A stretch of 64,000 nt of DNA from Streptomyces roseofulvus (GTDB taxonomy: Bacteria > Actinomycetota > Actinomycetes > Streptomycetales > Streptomycetaceae), in assembly GCF_039534915.1 (NCBI RefSeq), contig NZ_BAAAWE010000001.1, positions 5,952,001 to 6,016,000 of the forward strand. The letters are read 5' to 3'. A program made the position numbers and the translations under genes. Shown here piece by piece: positions 50,584 to 59,869 of this stretch (position 1 is the first letter of the stretch; each line of letters begins with the position of its first letter). The notes below the pieces were generated by a model that saw only the letters and a list, made by a program, of their open reading frames with translations, had not been told where the DNA came from and did not search any database.

Positions 50584-52326
50584 ATGCTCCAGGCCATCGG
50601 ACTGACCAGCACCCCCCGCCGCGACCGCCCGCCCGCCGTGGACGATCTGACCTTCGAGGCCCCGGCGGGAGCCGTGACCGCCCTCGTCGGCCCCCCGGGC
50701 TCCGGCAAGACGACCGCCCTGCGCCTGCTGCTCGAACTCGACCCGGGGCGTGGACTCACCTACTTCCGGGGCCGGCCGCTGCGCCGGATCGCCCAGCCCG
50801 CGCGCGAGGTCGGGGTGGTCCTCGGCGACGTGCCCGGACATCCCTCCCGTACCGTGCGCGGACAGCTGCGGATGCTCGCCGCCGGAGCGGGAGTTCCGGT
50901 AGCCCGGGCCGACGAGGTGATCCGCGCCGTGGGTCTCGGCGGGCTGGAGGGACGGCGGCTCGGCACCCTGCCGCGTGGAGCCGACCGCCGACTCGCCCTG
51001 GCCGCCGCCCTGCTGGGAGAACCGCACACGCTGATCCTCGACGATCCGGGGGCCGGACTGTCCCCGGCGGAGCGGATCCGGCTGCACGAACTGCTGCGCG
51101 CGCACGCGCGGGCGGGCGGCACCGTCCTCTACACGACCAGGGACCCCAAGGACGCGGCCCGCAACGCCGACCACGTCGTCACCGTCGACGCGGGCCGTCT
51201 GGTCGCCGCCCAGGACGCCGGCGACTTCGCGCGCACCCGGCTGCGGCCGAGGGTCGCCGTCCGCTCCCCGCAGGCGGCCCGCCTCGCCGCCGCCGTGACC
51301 CAGGAGGCCCGGTCGGCCCGGCGCCCGGTCGAGGTCGTCACGGAGGACGGCAACCTCCTTCTGGTCTACGGCGGCGACTGTGCCCAGGTGGGGGACATCG
51401 CGTTCCGGCACGGCGTACCGGTCCACAAGCTCGCGGACGAGACCGGCGACGCGGGCCCGGGCCCCGCCGCGGCGGGGCCGGAAGGGGTGCACGAGGCCGG
51501 CCGGGCGGTGGGCGCCGGCGCACCGGGACGGGCGTCGGCGGCACGGCGGCCGGTTCGCTCGCCGCTGCGGCCGCTCCGGTACGAGCTGCGCCGGATCCTC
51601 GGCGTACCGTCCACGGGCCTGGTGGTGGCGGGCGTCCTGGCGGTCTCGGCCGTGCTCGCCGTGCTGCTCGGCAGGGGCGGCGGCACCCCGCTCCCCGCCG
51701 TGCTGGCCGCCTGGCCCGACCTGCTGCCGCTGCCGCCCGCCGCGCTCGGTGCCGGGCTGCTCGGCGCCCTCTCCTTCGGTGAGGAGTACCGCTACCCCGC
51801 ACTGGCGGCGGGGCGCGGAGCCGTGCCGCGCCGGCTCGCGCTGCTGCTCGCCAAGCTCGCCGTCGCCGCCCTCGGCGCGCTGCTCCTCGGCGCGCTGGTG
51901 GCGGCGGCCGATCTGGCGGCCCTCCGTCTCTGCTACGGGGCCGACTTGATCTCCGTACCCGACAACTGGGCTCCGATGGCGGCGAGTTGGCTGGGCCTCA
52001 CGGTCGGTTGCGCGTGGGCGGGGGTGCTGGGGGCCGGAGTCTTCCGGGCGGCGGCGGCCGGGGTCGCCGCGGTCCTCTTCGTGCCGGTCGCGCTCGTGCC
52101 GCTGCTGGGGCAGGTGATGAGCGGCCCCGCGGTCCGGTCCGTCACCGGACTCCCGGGCCGGCTCGCCGAGTTCGCCGGGCCGCGGTGGGCGCCGTCCCTC
52201 GATCACTGGATCGCCGGCGCTCTGGAGGTGGTGGGGCAGCCCGCCGGTGTGGCTCTCGCGCTCACGTTGACGGTTCTGCTCTGCGCCTATGTGCTCACCG
52301 GCCTTCGTTCGCAGGCCCGTTGGTGA
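50584..52326 (+). CDS. ABC-type ATPase fused to a membrane domain, with degenerate ATPase motifs
   Basis: A 580-residue fusion. Residues 1-220 are an ABC nucleotide-binding fold with an intact Walker A (VGPPGSGKTTALRL). The LSGGQ signature is replaced by TLPRGADRRLALAAAL, Walker B is LILDDPGAGL (Asp in place of catalytic Glu) and the switch His position is Arg (LYTTRDPKDA). A linker of about 100 residues rich in Ala, Gly and Pro leads to about six transmembrane helices (340-575) like an ABC-2 permease. It lies directly upstream of whiH. ATG 50584 follows GAGAGAAG. Confidence 0.8.
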   Translation: MLQAIGLTSTPRRDRPPAVDDLTFEAPAGAVTALVGPPGSGKTTALRLLLELDPGRGLTYFRGRPLRRIAQPAREVGVVLGDVPGHPSRTVRGQLRMLAAGAGVPVARADEVIRAVGLGGLEGRRLGTLPRGADRRLALAAALLGEPHTLILDDPGAGLSPAERIRLHELLRAHARAGGTVLYTTRDPKDAARNADHVVTVDAGRLVAAQDAGDFARTRLRPRVAVRSPQAARLAAAVTQEARSARRPVEVVTEDGNLLLVYGGDCAQVGDIAFRHGVPVHKLADETGDAGPGPAAAGPEGVHEAGRAVGAGAPGRASAARRPVRSPLRPLRYELRRILGVPSTGLVVAGVLAVSAVLAVLLGRGGGTPLPAVLAAWPDLLPLPPAALGAGLLGALSFGEEYRYPALAAGRGAVPRRLALLLAKLAVAALGALLLGALVAAADLAALRLCYGADLISVPDNWAPMAASWLGLTVGCAWAGVLGAGVFRAAAAGVAAVLFVPVALVPLLGQVMSGPAVRSVTGLPGRLAEFAGPRWAPSLDHWIAGALEVVGQPAGVALALTLTVLLCAYVLTGLRSQARW

Positions 52327-52415
52327 TCACTTCCGGATCGATAGGTTCCGGATGGGCGGCAACTCCCTTGAAGAATGCCGTTTATGTCCGAATAATCGTC
52401 AATTGTGTAGCGGGT

Positions 52416-52423
52416 GCCGATCA
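52416..52423 (+). promoter_or_regulatory. Possible sigma-WhiG -10 element of whiH
   Basis: GCCGATCA matches the -10 of the WhiG consensus (GCCGATAA) at 7 of 8 positions. It lies 64 bp upstream of the whiH start. A matching TAA-type -35 at the usual distance is not clear, so this rests mainly on the -10 and on the known WhiG dependence of whiH. Confidence 0.5.
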
Positions 52424-52486
52424 CCCTTTCGTGTGCTTTTCACCAAAGACCTCAAGGGTCACCGAGGCCACGCCGACAAAGGATGC

Positions 52487-53377
52487 GTGAGTACCCTTGC
52501 GCATACGATGATGACCGCCGCCCGCTCCGTCGACTCCGGCCTCGGCGCCCCGGGCGATCTCGACCGCTACCCCTACGCGGAGGCCCCCGTCGCCGACCGT
52601 GTGAGCCCGCCCTCCTGGGAGGGGGTGGACACGGAGCTCGGCCGCGTCGGCCGCCGCACCGCCGGCAGCCGCGGCCGCGGTCTGCACGGCCAGCTCGTCC
52701 AGCAGCTCGGCCAGATGATCGTCTCCGGCGACCTCGGCGCGGACCGCCCCCTCGTCCCCGAGGAGATCGGCCAGCGCTTCGAGGTCTCGCGCACCGTCGT
52801 GCGCGAGTCCCTCCGCGTCCTGGAGGCCAAGGGCCTGGTCAGCGCCCGCCCCAACGTCGGCACCCGGGTCCGCCCGGTCAGCGACTGGAACCTGCTCGAC
52901 CCCGACATCATCGAGTGGCGCGCCTTCGGTCCGCAGCGCGACGACCAGCGGCGCGAGCTCAACGAGCTGCGCTGGACCATCGAGCCGCTGGCCGCCCGCC
53001 TCGCCGCCGGTCACGGCCGCGAGGACGTGCAGCAGCGCCTCTCCGACATGGTCGAGATCATGGGGCACGCGTACGCGCAGGGTGACGGCATCACCTTCTC
53101 CCGGGCCGACGCCGAGTTCCACTCCCTGCTCATCCAGCTCGCCGGCAACCGCATGCTGGAGCACCTCTCCGGCATCGTCGCCGCCGCCCTCCAGGTCTCC
53201 GGCGGCCCCGCCACCGGCTGCGACCGCCCCGGCGAGGCCTGCCTGGCGCACCACGCCCGGATCGTCGACGCCCTCGCCGCCGGGGACGCCCTCGGAGCCG
53301 AGACCGCCATGCGTCAACTGCTCACGGTTCACCCCGAGGTGGAGCCCCGCGTGGTCCCCGCCCCCCGCGAACACTGA
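52487..53377 (+). CDS. whiH: Sporulation regulator WhiH (GntR/FadR family)
   Basis: A 296-residue regulator needed for sporulation septation in aerial hyphae of Streptomyces. The winged helix is LVPEEIGQRFEVSRTVVRESLRVLEAKGLVSARPNVGT. The FadR-type C-terminal domain has WRAFGPQRDDQRRELNELRWTIEPLAARLAA, FHSLLIQLAGNRML and HHARIVDALAAGD. It lies immediately upstream of hrdB, as in S. coelicolor. GTG 52487 follows AAAGGA. A WhiG-like -10 precedes it and a strong hairpin follows. FadR-family members sense a carboxylate, so a ligand is expected. Confidence 0.95.
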   Translation: MSTLAHTMMTAARSVDSGLGAPGDLDRYPYAEAPVADRVSPPSWEGVDTELGRVGRRTAGSRGRGLHGQLVQQLGQMIVSGDLGADRPLVPEEIGQRFEVSRTVVRESLRVLEAKGLVSARPNVGTRVRPVSDWNLLDPDIIEWRAFGPQRDDQRRELNELRWTIEPLAARLAAGHGREDVQQRLSDMVEIMGHAYAQGDGITFSRADAEFHSLLIQLAGNRMLEHLSGIVAAALQVSGGPATGCDRPGEACLAHHARIVDALAAGDALGAETAMRQLLTVHPEVEPRVVPAPREH

Positions 53378-53756
53378 TCCGCGGGCCGTGGCCGGAAGCG
53401 CACGGGCGCGTACGCAGGGAGAGCCGCCGGATCCGAGCGCGGTCCGGGGAGCCCGGAGGGGTTCCCCGGACCGCGCCAGGGTGCCGGCGGCGCCGAATGT
53501 ACGCTTGACTCCCTTCCGTCCGGTTCGTCGCGGATGCGGTGTGACTCGGGACACGAAGATTGGGCGTAACACTCCTCCGAGCCGTGCGATGACCTAAGAG
53601 GTGACAGCCGAGGAAGGAATACAGCAGCCGGTGCAGGCGCTGTGCAGTTCCCCGGTCCAGCCCGCGCCGTCGGCTCATTCCCCGTCGACGGTCGTCGGCT
53701 CCGGCCCGATCCCGGGCGGGGCCGGAAGCCGTTTCCATCGTTCCGAGAGGTTGTTC
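53378..53756 (+). other. 379-bp whiH-hrdB intergenic region and hrdB leader
   Basis: It holds the whiH hairpin (53437-53476), a TTGACT hexamer at 53505-53510 that could be a -35, and a leader of about 200 nt before hrdB. No -10 at the right distance is convincing. In-frame translation upstream of 53757 is possible but does not resemble HrdB. Confidence 0.5.
53437..53476 (+). terminator. Hairpin terminator after whiH
   Basis: A perfect 14-bp stem (53437-53450 with 53463-53476) with a 12-nt loop lies 59 nt beyond the whiH stop and upstream of the hrdB promoter region. Confidence 0.82.
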
Positions 53757-55310
<1,554 letters not shown>

Positions 55311-55340
55311 TCTCCCGGTCCGTCCGAGGCGCACAGCAGT

Positions 55341-55385
55341 GGCCGAAGGGCCCGGTTCCCCGCTCGGGGGCCGGGCCCTTCGGCC
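55341..55385 (+). terminator. Hairpin terminator after hrdB
   Basis: A 15-bp perfect outer stem (55341-55355 with 55371-55385) encloses a shorter inner CCCC/GGGG stem, 30 nt beyond the hrdB stop. Confidence 0.88.
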
Positions 55386-55458
55386 GTTCGCGCGTGCAGC
55401 GGACCCCTCCGTGCCCGACGCTGGGTGAACGGATATCTGCGGAGAGTCAGGAGGCTCC

Positions 55459-56277
55459 ATGCGTGGTCCCTTCGCGCGAGCGTTGACGGGTGCCCTCGGC
55501 CTGGTCACGGCGGTGGCCGGACAGGTGGCCTGGGCCGCCCCGGCCGGCGCGGACAGCGTCGTGGTGGGCGGCAGCCCGGCGGCGATCGCCGCCGCGCCCT
55601 GGGTGGTGGCGCTGTCCAGCCGTGACCGGTTCGGAGGTACGCGGGCGGGTCAGTTCTGCGGCGGCGTCGTGGTGGCGCCCACCAAGGTGCTCACCGCCGC
55701 GCACTGCCTGGGCCGTGAGGTGCTCGGCGGTGCCCCCTGGCAGCTGCCGGACTTCTCGGTGATCGCGGGCCGGGCGGCGCTGCGCGGACAGGGCGGGCAG
55801 GAGGTGCGGATCGCGGACACCTGGGTGAACCCGGACTACGACCCGTCGACCAACGCGGGCGACCTCGCCGTGCTGACCCTCGCCGAGGCACTGCCGCAGT
55901 CCTACGTGATCAAGGTGGCGGCGCGCGGGGACGCGGCCGAGGCTCCGGGGACGGCGGCCGACGTGTACGGCTGGGGCGACACGACCGGGAACGGGAGCTA
56001 CGCCTCCTCGCTCCGCTCGGCGCCCGTCCAGGTCCTCCCGGACGCGGCCTGCGAGCAGGCGTACCCGCGCGGCTTCGGAGTCTCGTACCGGAAGGCGTCC
56101 ATGCTCTGCGCCGGCGACCCCAGGGGCGGCCGGGACGCCTGCCAGGGAGACAGCGGCGGGCCGCTGGTCGCCAAGGGGGTGCTGATCGGGCTGGTGTCCT
56201 GGGGGAGCGGCTGCGGGCAGGCGGAGAACCCCGGGGTCTACACGCGGGTCTCCACGGTGTTGCCTGAGCGGATCTGA
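55459..56277 (+). CDS. Secreted trypsin-like serine protease
   Basis: A 272-residue S1 family protease. The signal peptide ends near GQVAWAAPAGADS. The triad is His82 (LTAAHCLG), Asp135 (NAGDLAVLTL) and Ser232 (CQGDSGGPL). The specificity pocket residue six before the serine is Asp (GRDACQGDSGG), which predicts trypsin-like cleavage after Lys/Arg. SWGSGCGQAENPGVYTRVS closes the fold. The usual activation-site propeptide is short (ADSVVVGG in place of IVGG). ATG 55459 follows AGGAGG. A strong hairpin follows the gene. Confidence 0.94.
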   Translation: MRGPFARALTGALGLVTAVAGQVAWAAPAGADSVVVGGSPAAIAAAPWVVALSSRDRFGGTRAGQFCGGVVVAPTKVLTAAHCLGREVLGGAPWQLPDFSVIAGRAALRGQGGQEVRIADTWVNPDYDPSTNAGDLAVLTLAEALPQSYVIKVAARGDAAEAPGTAADVYGWGDTTGNGSYASSLRSAPVQVLPDAACEQAYPRGFGVSYRKASMLCAGDPRGGRDACQGDSGGPLVAKGVLIGLVSWGSGCGQAENPGVYTRVSTVLPERI

Positions 56278-56338
56278 GCCGTTGCCCGGCCGGATCTGAG
56301 CCGCAGGGGCCCTCGTAGGGTGCCCGGGCGGTACGAGA

Positions 56339-56377
56339 ACGGGCGGTCACCCCCTGGTCGAGGGGGTGACCGCCCGT
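56339..56377. terminator. Bidirectional hairpin terminator
   Basis: A perfect 17-bp stem (56339-56355 with 56361-56377) with a 5-nt loop lies between the convergent protease and DUF7455 genes. Confidence 0.88.
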
Positions 56378-56425
56378 CGTCCGGCCGTCAGCGACCGGCC
56401 CTGAGCTCGTCGTGGTTGCGCGGCG

Positions 56426-56656
56426 TCAGTGCTCGTCGCCCACCGTGCGGGCCGGCACGTCGGTCAGCCGGTCCGTCTCATCCTGTATCTCAACGGCGAT
56501 CTTCTTGAGTTCCGGCTCGAACTTGCGACCGTGGTGGGCGCAGAAGAGCAAGTCACCTCCGCTGGCCAGGACGACACGCAGGTAAGCCTGGGCGCCGCAG
56601 CGGTCGCAGCGGTCAGCGGCCGTCAGGGGGCTCGCGGGGGTCAGAACAGTAGTCAC
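56426..56656 (-). CDS. DUF7455 small zinc-ribbon-like protein
   Basis: A 76-residue protein. A CDRCGAQAYLRVVLASGGDLLFCAHHGRKFEPELKK core supplies Cys-X2-Cys and Cys-X-His-His, a probable zinc site. The family is actinobacterial and is found next to hrdB or parE; its role is unknown. GTG 56656 follows AGAGG by 5 nt. The promoter should lie in the 436-bp gap shared with parE, where TTGACC on the minus strand (56694-56699) could be a -35. Confidence 0.82.
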   Translation of the reverse strand: MTTVLTPASPLTAADRCDRCGAQAYLRVVLASGGDLLFCAHHGRKFEPELKKIAVEIQDETDRLTDVPARTVGDEH

Positions 56657-57092
56657 GTCGCCTCTTCTCTAGCTCGACGAGCTGTCGTACCAGGGTCAAC
56701 ATCCAACCAGGCCGAAAACGTTCCCGCTCGTGGCTTTTCCTTGAAACTTTTTCCCAAGGTGGCTGTCTGCTGCCGGTTGGCGGCGAATGAGCCGTATTGC
56801 GTCGCTCTACGGGTTTCGCGTTGCTGTGGTGTGTCGGTCGTCCTCCCGGCGGGGTTGCCGGTTGTTCATGAGGACGTGCCCGGAGCCTAGATGGTTCATG
56901 CCTGGAAGGGAACGTGATGTTCGCGTCACCCCTTCGAGGGATCGAACACCCATGCGACTCTGGACTAGCATGAGGAAACCGGGAGGGTGGCGTTTCAGCG
57001 GCCCCACCAGGCATCGGTACCCTCTGAGCGGTGAGCGACGCCGGTACTCACCCCATCGGGCAAGATTTCAAATTCAGCGAGGAGCGAACCGC
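56657..57092. other. 436-bp divergent region between DUF7455 and parE
   Basis: It is less GC-rich than its surroundings near 56735-56765, where CTTGAAACTTTTTCCCAAGG forms a weak 5-bp inverted repeat. It holds the promoters of both genes. The parE frame stays open upstream to 56787, but the residues added do not match type II topoisomerases. I see no other gene. Confidence 0.5.
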
Positions 57093-59210
57093 GTGACCGC
57101 CGAAACGTCCGTGCCGTCCAGTGCGCTGCTGACCGCAGACCGTGACGGTTCCAACTACACCGCGCGGCACCTGCTCGTCCTCGAAGGGCTCGAAGCGGTC
57201 CGCAAGCGTCCCGGAATGTACATCGGGTCCACGGACAGCCGTGGCCTGATGCACTGCCTCTGGGAGATCATCGACAACTCGGTCGACGAGGCCCTGGGCG
57301 GCTACTGCGACCACATCGACGTCATCCTCCACGACGACGGGTCCGTCGAGGTCCGGGACAACGGCCGAGGCATCCCGGTCGACGTCGAGCCCAAGACCGG
57401 TCTCTCCGGCGTCGAGGTCGTCATGACCAAGCTGCACGCCGGCGGAAAGTTCGGCGGCGGCTCGTACGCGGCCTCCGGCGGTCTGCACGGCGTCGGCGCC
57501 TCCGTGGTCAACGCGCTCTCGGCGCGCCTCGACGTCGAGGTCGACCGGAACGGCGCCACGCACGCGATCAGCTTCCGGCGCGGTGTCCCGGGCATCTTCA
57601 CCGAGCAGGGCCCGGACAGCCCCTTCGACCCGGCGAGCGGGCTGATCAAGGGCAAGCGGGTGCCGAAGACCCGCACCGGCACCCGGGTCCGCTACTGGGC
57701 CGACCGGCAGATCTTCCTCAAGGACGCCAAGCTCGCCCTGGAGACGCTGCACCAGCGCGCCCGCCAGACCGCCTTCCTCGTGCCCGGTCTCACCATCGTC
57801 GTCCGCGACGAGCGGGACCTGGAGGGCATCGGCAAGAGCGAGGAGGTCTTCCGCTTCGACGGCGGCATCAGCGAGTTCTGCGAGTACCTGGCGCAGGACA
57901 AGGCCGTCTGCGACGTGCTGCGCCTCACCGGCCAGGGCACGTTCAAGGAGACCGTCCCCGTCCTGGACGACCGCGGCCACATGACCCCCACCGAGGTCAC
58001 CCGTGAGCTCGGTGTGGACGTCGCCCTGCGCTGGGGCACCGGGTACGACACCACCGTCCGGTCCTTCGTGAACATCATCGCCACCCCCAAGGGCGGCACC
58101 CACGTCTCCGGCTTCGAGCAGGCCGTCACCAAGAGCGTGAACGAGGTGCTGCGCTCGGCCAAGCTGCTGCGGGTCGCCGAGGACGACATCGTCAAGGACG
58201 ACGCCCTGGAGGGCCTGACCGCCGTCGTCACGGTCCGCCTCGCCGAGCCGCAGTTCGAGGGCCAGACCAAGGAGGTGCTCGGCACCTCGGCCGCCCGCCG
58301 CATCGTGAGCACCGTGGTCGCCCGCGAGCTCAAGGCGTTCCTGACCTCCACCAAGCGGGACGCCAAGGCCCAGGCCCGCGCCGTCCTGGAGAAGGCCGTC
58401 GCCGCGGCGCGCACCCGGATCGCCGCCCGCCAGCACAAGGACGCGCAGCGCCGGAAGACGGCTCTGGAGTCGTCCTCGCTGCCGGCCAAGCTGGCCGACT
58501 GCCGCAGCGACGACGTCGAGCGCAGCGAGCTCTTCATCGTCGAGGGAGACTCCGCGCTCGGCACCGCCAAGCTCGCCCGCAACAGCGAGTTCCAGGCCCT
58601 GCTGCCGATCCGCGGCAAGATCCTCAACGTCCAGAAGTCGTCCGTCTCGGACATGCTCAAGAACGCCGAGTGCGGCGCGATCATCCAGGTCATAGGAGCG
58701 GGCTCCGGCCGCACCTTCGACATCGACGCGGCCCGCTACGGCAAGGTCATCATGATGACCGACGCCGACGTCGACGGCTCGCACATCCGGACGCTGCTGC
58801 TGACCCTCTTCCAGCGCTACATGCGCCCGATGGTCGAGGCCGGGCGGGTCTTCGCCGCCGTGCCGCCGCTGCACCGGATCGAGCTGGTCCAGCCCAAGAA
58901 GGGCCAGGACAAGTACGTGTACACGTACTCCGACAACGAGCTGCGGCAGACGCTCCTGGAGTTCCAGCGCAAGGGGGTCCGCTACAAGGACGCCATCCAG
59001 CGCTACAAGGGCCTCGGCGAGATGGACGCCGACCAGCTCGCGGAGACCACGATGGACCCGCGCCACCGCACCCTGCGCCGGATCAACATCGGCGACCTGG
59101 ACGCGGCCGAGACGGTCTTCGACCTGCTGATGGGCAACGACGTGGCGCCCCGCAAGGAGTTCATCACCAGCTCCGCGGCGACGCTCGACCGCTCGCGCAT
59201 CGACGCCTGA
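57093..59210 (+). CDS. parE: DNA topoisomerase IV subunit B (ParE) / GyrB-type
   Basis: A 705-residue GHKL ATPase subunit of a type IIA topoisomerase. The ATPase site has WEIIDNSVDEALGGYCDHI, VRDNGRGIPVDVEPKTG and KFGGGSYAASGGLHGVGASV. The transducer follows, then the TOPRIM domain (IVEGDSALGTAKLA; MMTDADVDGSHIRTLLLTLF), ending in a short C-terminus. Position beside hrdB and the sequence style fit parE rather than gyrB, which lies near oriC in streptomycetes; parC is not in this window. GTG 57093 follows GAGGAG. A 21-bp hairpin follows the stop. Confidence 0.92.
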   Translation: MTAETSVPSSALLTADRDGSNYTARHLLVLEGLEAVRKRPGMYIGSTDSRGLMHCLWEIIDNSVDEALGGYCDHIDVILHDDGSVEVRDNGRGIPVDVEPKTGLSGVEVVMTKLHAGGKFGGGSYAASGGLHGVGASVVNALSARLDVEVDRNGATHAISFRRGVPGIFTEQGPDSPFDPASGLIKGKRVPKTRTGTRVRYWADRQIFLKDAKLALETLHQRARQTAFLVPGLTIVVRDERDLEGIGKSEEVFRFDGGISEFCEYLAQDKAVCDVLRLTGQGTFKETVPVLDDRGHMTPTEVTRELGVDVALRWGTGYDTTVRSFVNIIATPKGGTHVSGFEQAVTKSVNEVLRSAKLLRVAEDDIVKDDALEGLTAVVTVRLAEPQFEGQTKEVLGTSAARRIVSTVVARELKAFLTSTKRDAKAQARAVLEKAVAAARTRIAARQHKDAQRRKTALESSSLPAKLADCRSDDVERSELFIVEGDSALGTAKLARNSEFQALLPIRGKILNVQKSSVSDMLKNAECGAIIQVIGAGSGRTFDIDAARYGKVIMMTDADVDGSHIRTLLLTLFQRYMRPMVEAGRVFAAVPPLHRIELVQPKKGQDKYVYTYSDNELRQTLLEFQRKGVRYKDAIQRYKGLGEMDADQLAETTMDPRHRTLRRINIGDLDAAETVFDLLMGNDVAPRKEFITSSAATLDRSRIDA

Positions 59211-59228
59211 GCCGTCCGCCGCTCTCCG

Positions 59229-59274
59229 CCGAACCGGCCCGGCCCCCGCTCCCGCGGGGGCCGGGCCGGTTCGG
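59229..59274 (+). terminator. Hairpin terminator after parE
   Basis: A perfect 21-bp stem (59229-59249 with 59254-59274) with a TCCC loop lies 18 nt beyond the parE stop. Confidence 0.9.
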
Positions 59275-59428
59275 CGTCCATACGCATATCGGCCCGGTCC
59301 GGTCAGGCACCGGACCGAAGAGTCACCTGATGGGGTGAAGACCGGAGGGAGAAGAGTCCGGGATCTGCCCACTCTGTCCATCCTTGGGCACGCGGCCGAA
59401 ACGGTTCGCTGACAAGGAGAGTTGACCG

Positions 59429-59869
59429 GTGGAACAACTGGACGAACAGGAACGCGCGGGGGCGCGGTACGAGGGGCCGGGCGGAATCCCGCCGGAGCTG
59501 CCGCGCCGGCGGTACGACGAGGCCGCGCAGCCGCTGCCCGGGGCGGCCGGGATCTACCTGGAGGTCCAGCGCAGCCCCGCCTTCCAGGAGGTACGGCGCC
59601 GCTACCGCCGGTTCGCCTTCCCCGCGACGCTCGCCTTCCTCGTCTGGTACCTCGCCTATGTGGTCGCCGCCACCGCCGCCCCCGGCCTGATGGCCCGGCC
59701 GGTGGCCGGGGCGGTCAACGTGGCGATGATCGCCGGCCTCGGCCAGTTCCTCACCACCTTCCTCCTCACCTGGGCCTACGCCCGGCACGCGCGGCTGCGC
59801 CGGGACCGGGCCGCGCTCGAACTGCGCTGGGACACCCAGGAGATGACGAGAGGAGCCGGCCAGTGGTGA
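59429..59869 (+). CDS. DUF485 domain membrane protein
   Basis: A 146-residue protein. An N-terminal hydrophilic part (about 1-60) is followed by two transmembrane helices with YRRFAFPATLAFLVWYLAYVV and FLTTFLLTWAYARHA, the DUF485 signature. Such proteins are usually encoded directly upstream of acetate/solute:cation symporters (YjcH-ActP type). Here the stop overlaps the symporter start (59866), so they are translationally coupled. It probably assists symporter assembly or activity. The GTG start at 59429 follows AAGGAGAG. Confidence 0.9.
   Translation: MEQLDEQERAGARYEGPGGIPPELPRRRYDEAAQPLPGAAGIYLEVQRSPAFQEVRRRYRRFAFPATLAFLVWYLAYVVAATAAPGLMARPVAGAVNVAMIAGLGQFLTTFLLTWAYARHARLRRDRAALELRWDTQEMTRGAGQW

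Noticed and set aside
53601..53756. Longer HrdB start giving 52 extra residues
   Set aside because: GTG 53757 has a good ribosome site and matches the HrdB N-terminus known from other Streptomyces; the added residues are unlike the family.
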